Below, piece after piece: positions 62,530 to 64,000 of a DNA stretch of 64,000 nt; position 1 is the stretch's first letter, and the number at the start of each line of letters is the position of its first letter. The stretch comes from Chryseobacterium arachidis. Lineage in GTDB: Bacteria; Bacteroidota; Bacteroidia; Flavobacteriales; Weeksellaceae. The notes beneath the pieces were generated by a model. That model saw only the letters and a program-made list of their open reading frames with translations, ran no database searches and had not been told where the DNA came from. A program made the position numbers and the translations under genes. Location: assembly GCF_900129245.1 (NCBI RefSeq), contig NZ_FQUT01000005.1, forward strand, positions 186,001 through 250,000, written 5' to 3'.

Positions 62530-62647
62530 AAATCGCTTATAAATAATACATTCATATGCTTGGTCTTAAGCTTATGCTTTTTATCAGTATATTTTTTTTC
62601 ATCCTTAGTGTTTAAATCCCTGCATTGCTAAAATGCAAGGATTTTTT
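62530..62647 (+). ncRNA. Short transcript with a 19-residue hydrophobic peptide or small RNA
   Basis: A CAACTTTG -7-like box (about 62513) and a terminator (62615-62647, TGCATT / AATGCA core) bound a short unit. It contains a 19-codon ORF (62556-62615) whose product is almost wholly hydrophobic with one lysine near the start, a single membrane span. It could be a small membrane peptide, a type I toxin or simply a small RNA. Confidence 0.35.
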
Positions 62648-62744
62648 GTTTATGCTATGTTTTAAATAATATATTTTATTTATTTCACGAATTAATGAAA
62701 TATATTATTTATATTTACCTAAACATTTAAGAGATTACTACAGG

Positions 62745-63323
62745 ATGAAAATGTATGTTAAATTTGATTTCAATACGCTTTGTCAGAGAATATTGGATGA
62801 AAAACTCAAGCAGCACGGGCTGAAATACCGTCTGCTGAACTTTGGAGAAGTAGAATTTTACGAAGCTTTAACCCAAAATCAACACGAAGAATTTAAAAAA
62901 AATCTTGAAGAGTATGGGATAGAAATTATTCAAAGCCAAAAGGATGCATTGGTTCAGAAAATAAAAGATACCATTGTGAAGCTTGTTTTTTCAAACGATA
63001 TTATTCCGGTAAAAGCATCCATTCATATTGCAAAAGCATTGAATCACAGCTATGGATACCTTTCCAGCCTGTTTTCGGAAGCTACTTTTACTTCGATTGA
63101 GAATTTTATTATTATTCAGAAAATTGAGTATGCCAAAGAATTGCTTATCGGAAAAAGGCTCAGTCTTACGGAGATTGCCCACAAGCTTAACTATTCGAGT
63201 GTTTCGCATCTGAGCAGCCAGTTTAAAAATACAACGGGGATTACCCCTTCTCAGTTTCAGAAAATCATGCTGTTGAGAAGGAAAGGAGAGGGCTCCGAAA
63301 ATCGATACCGTAAAGTAATATGA
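62745..63323 (+). CDS. AraC-type HTH regulator
   Basis: 192 residues. The C-terminal AraC DNA-binding domain has two HTH motifs (KASIHIAKALNHSYGYLSSLFSEATFTSIENFI and SLTEIAHKLNYSSVSHLSSQFKNTTGITPSQFQ). The N-terminal half is short and not a known sensor domain. It overlaps the following receiver gene by 4 bases (ATGA). Confidence 0.88.
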   Translation: MKMYVKFDFNTLCQRILDEKLKQHGLKYRLLNFGEVEFYEALTQNQHEEFKKNLEEYGIEIIQSQKDALVQKIKDTIVKLVFSNDIIPVKASIHIAKALNHSYGYLSSLFSEATFTSIENFIIIQKIEYAKELLIGKRLSLTEIAHKLNYSSVSHLSSQFKNTTGITPSQFQKIMLLRRKGEGSENRYRKVI

Positions 63324-63766
63324 ATAAGGAGTATCTGAATGTGGTTCTTCTGGATCATCATGAAGACCATCGTTCTCTTTTTCAGAATGTATTTAAGGAA
63401 ATAAAGATTAATGTAAAATGCCTGTCGTTTGATGATGAAGAAAGCTTGATGAGGTATCTTAAAAAAAAGCAGAATCCAATTCCTGAAATTGCATTTTTAA
63501 GCTATACGGTTTTTAATAAAGACAATTCTGAAGTTTTTCTGAAAATTAAATCAGAATGCAAACAGGATCATCTGGTAACAGTAATTTACTCGGATTCTAT
63601 GTCGGCAAGTCAGGAGGAACTAGTTTTTGTGAAAGGAGCAAATATTGCTATGGAACTCTCTGATAATTATAAAGATATGAAAAATAAAATTAATGAAATA
63701 ATGATGATCATGTGGCAGTATCACACTTCAGGGCTCAATAAAAATAACTTTATCATGAAAGTGTGA
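63320..63766 (+). CDS. Degenerate response-regulator receiver protein
   Basis: 148 residues. The receiver-like start VVLLDHHEDHRSLFQNVF has an acidic pair, but the phosphate-accepting Asp position is Ser (IAFLSYTVF). The later strand VTVIYSDSM keeps the Thr/Ser region. Likely a pseudo-receiver that works without phosphorylation, paired with the AraC gene it overlaps. Confidence 0.75.
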   Translation: MNKEYLNVVLLDHHEDHRSLFQNVFKEIKINVKCLSFDDEESLMRYLKKKQNPIPEIAFLSYTVFNKDNSEVFLKIKSECKQDHLVTVIYSDSMSASQEELVFVKGANIAMELSDNYKDMKNKINEIMMIMWQYHTSGLNKNNFIMKV

Positions 63767-63806
63767 AAAAATAAATATTTATGTTTTGGAATTTAAAAAT
63801 AATATT

Positions 63807-63814
63807 TATATTTG
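63807..63814 (+). promoter_or_regulatory. -7 box TATATTTG of the next gene
   Basis: A perfect -7 box; a possible ATG lies at 63992, at the window edge, so the next gene may start there. Nothing more of it is visible. Confidence 0.4.
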
Positions 63815-64000
63815 CTGAACAATATTCACGTTAATGTGATAATTTTAGCAGGGAAATTACAAAGCATTTCCTGTAAAATTATTTCTTTTTCTGGATCTTG
63901 TTAAATATAAATCGGAACACAGATTTACTATATCGAAAACGTAAATGATCGGGAAATTATTGTTTCAAAAGAAATAAAAATATAAATCACAATGTTAGTT

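Overview
The window looks like a chromosomal segment of a Flavobacteriia species, most likely Chryseobacterium or a close relative. The signs are AT-rich DNA, Bacteroidota promoters with a TAnnTTTG -7 box, a PorZ-type type IX secretion protein, tRNA genes mostly without encoded CCA, and many short dispersed intergenic repeats typical of that group. Family names come from motif reading; no search was run.

Layout. 1-1.1 kb: the tail of a polymorphic-toxin (Rhs-like) gene broken by an in-frame TGA, with an overlapping lipoprotein gene. 1.2-9.2 kb: a seven-gene MoxR AAA / vWA-propeller operon with membrane and TPR partners. 9.2-30.2 kb: an RNA-centred island. 30.5-34.5 kb: SulP transporter and an EF-G paralogue. 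35.2-41.2 kb: a tellurite-resistance-type (TerD/TelA/TerC) stress cluster with HAD and phosphoribosyltransferase-like genes. 41.7-64 kb: mostly ordinary genes (catalase-like, FKBP, Rrf2 plus NAD(P)-binding protein, M23 peptidase, gpsA, mqo, SDR plus GH63-like glucosidase, recO-porZ, split 5'-nucleotidase, dapA, AraC plus degenerate receiver).

The RNA island is the exciting part. It starts with about 20 divergent tRNA genes (10011-12610) covering 17 amino acids, with none for Ala, Gly or Val. Several are structurally odd: an Asp tRNA with about 51 nt inserted in its T loop, a 60-nt Asp-type tRNA without a T arm, a Cys tRNA on a long-variable-arm scaffold, and Leu tRNAs without the long variable arm. 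Four short RNAs with covarying 10-15 bp terminal stems sit between the tRNAs. RNA metabolism genes follow: a YkuK-like RNase H fold protein, three DEDDh exonucleases, a cyclic-phosphate-processing receiver domain, two RNA ligases, an MBL-fold hydrolase, a nucleoside hydrolase, a calcineurin-like phosphoesterase, an SPFH protein and a Ro60 (TROVE-vWA) protein. Around and after Ro lie twelve Y-RNA-like elements (26281-29399). All share a terminal stem, a TG[CT][CT]GT internal loop, a covarying second stem and a TTACTTCG-like box, but carry different payloads. Five payloads are circularly permuted tRNA mimics (T arm, closed acceptor stem, D arm). One is a copy of the helix 69-71 segment of 23S rRNA. 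A further 320-nt RNA at 21.0 kb has two tandem permuted tRNA mimics.

Four promoters in the island (an exonuclease, the 320-nt RNA, Ro and the Y-RNA array) carry the same 17-bp inverted repeat at the same distance from the -7 box, so they appear to form one regulon. My working model, which is inference, is a stress- or attack-induced RNA surveillance and repair island. In it Ro uses a library of decoy RNAs as exchangeable adaptors, while ligases, end-processing enzymes and a reserve tRNA set restore translation.
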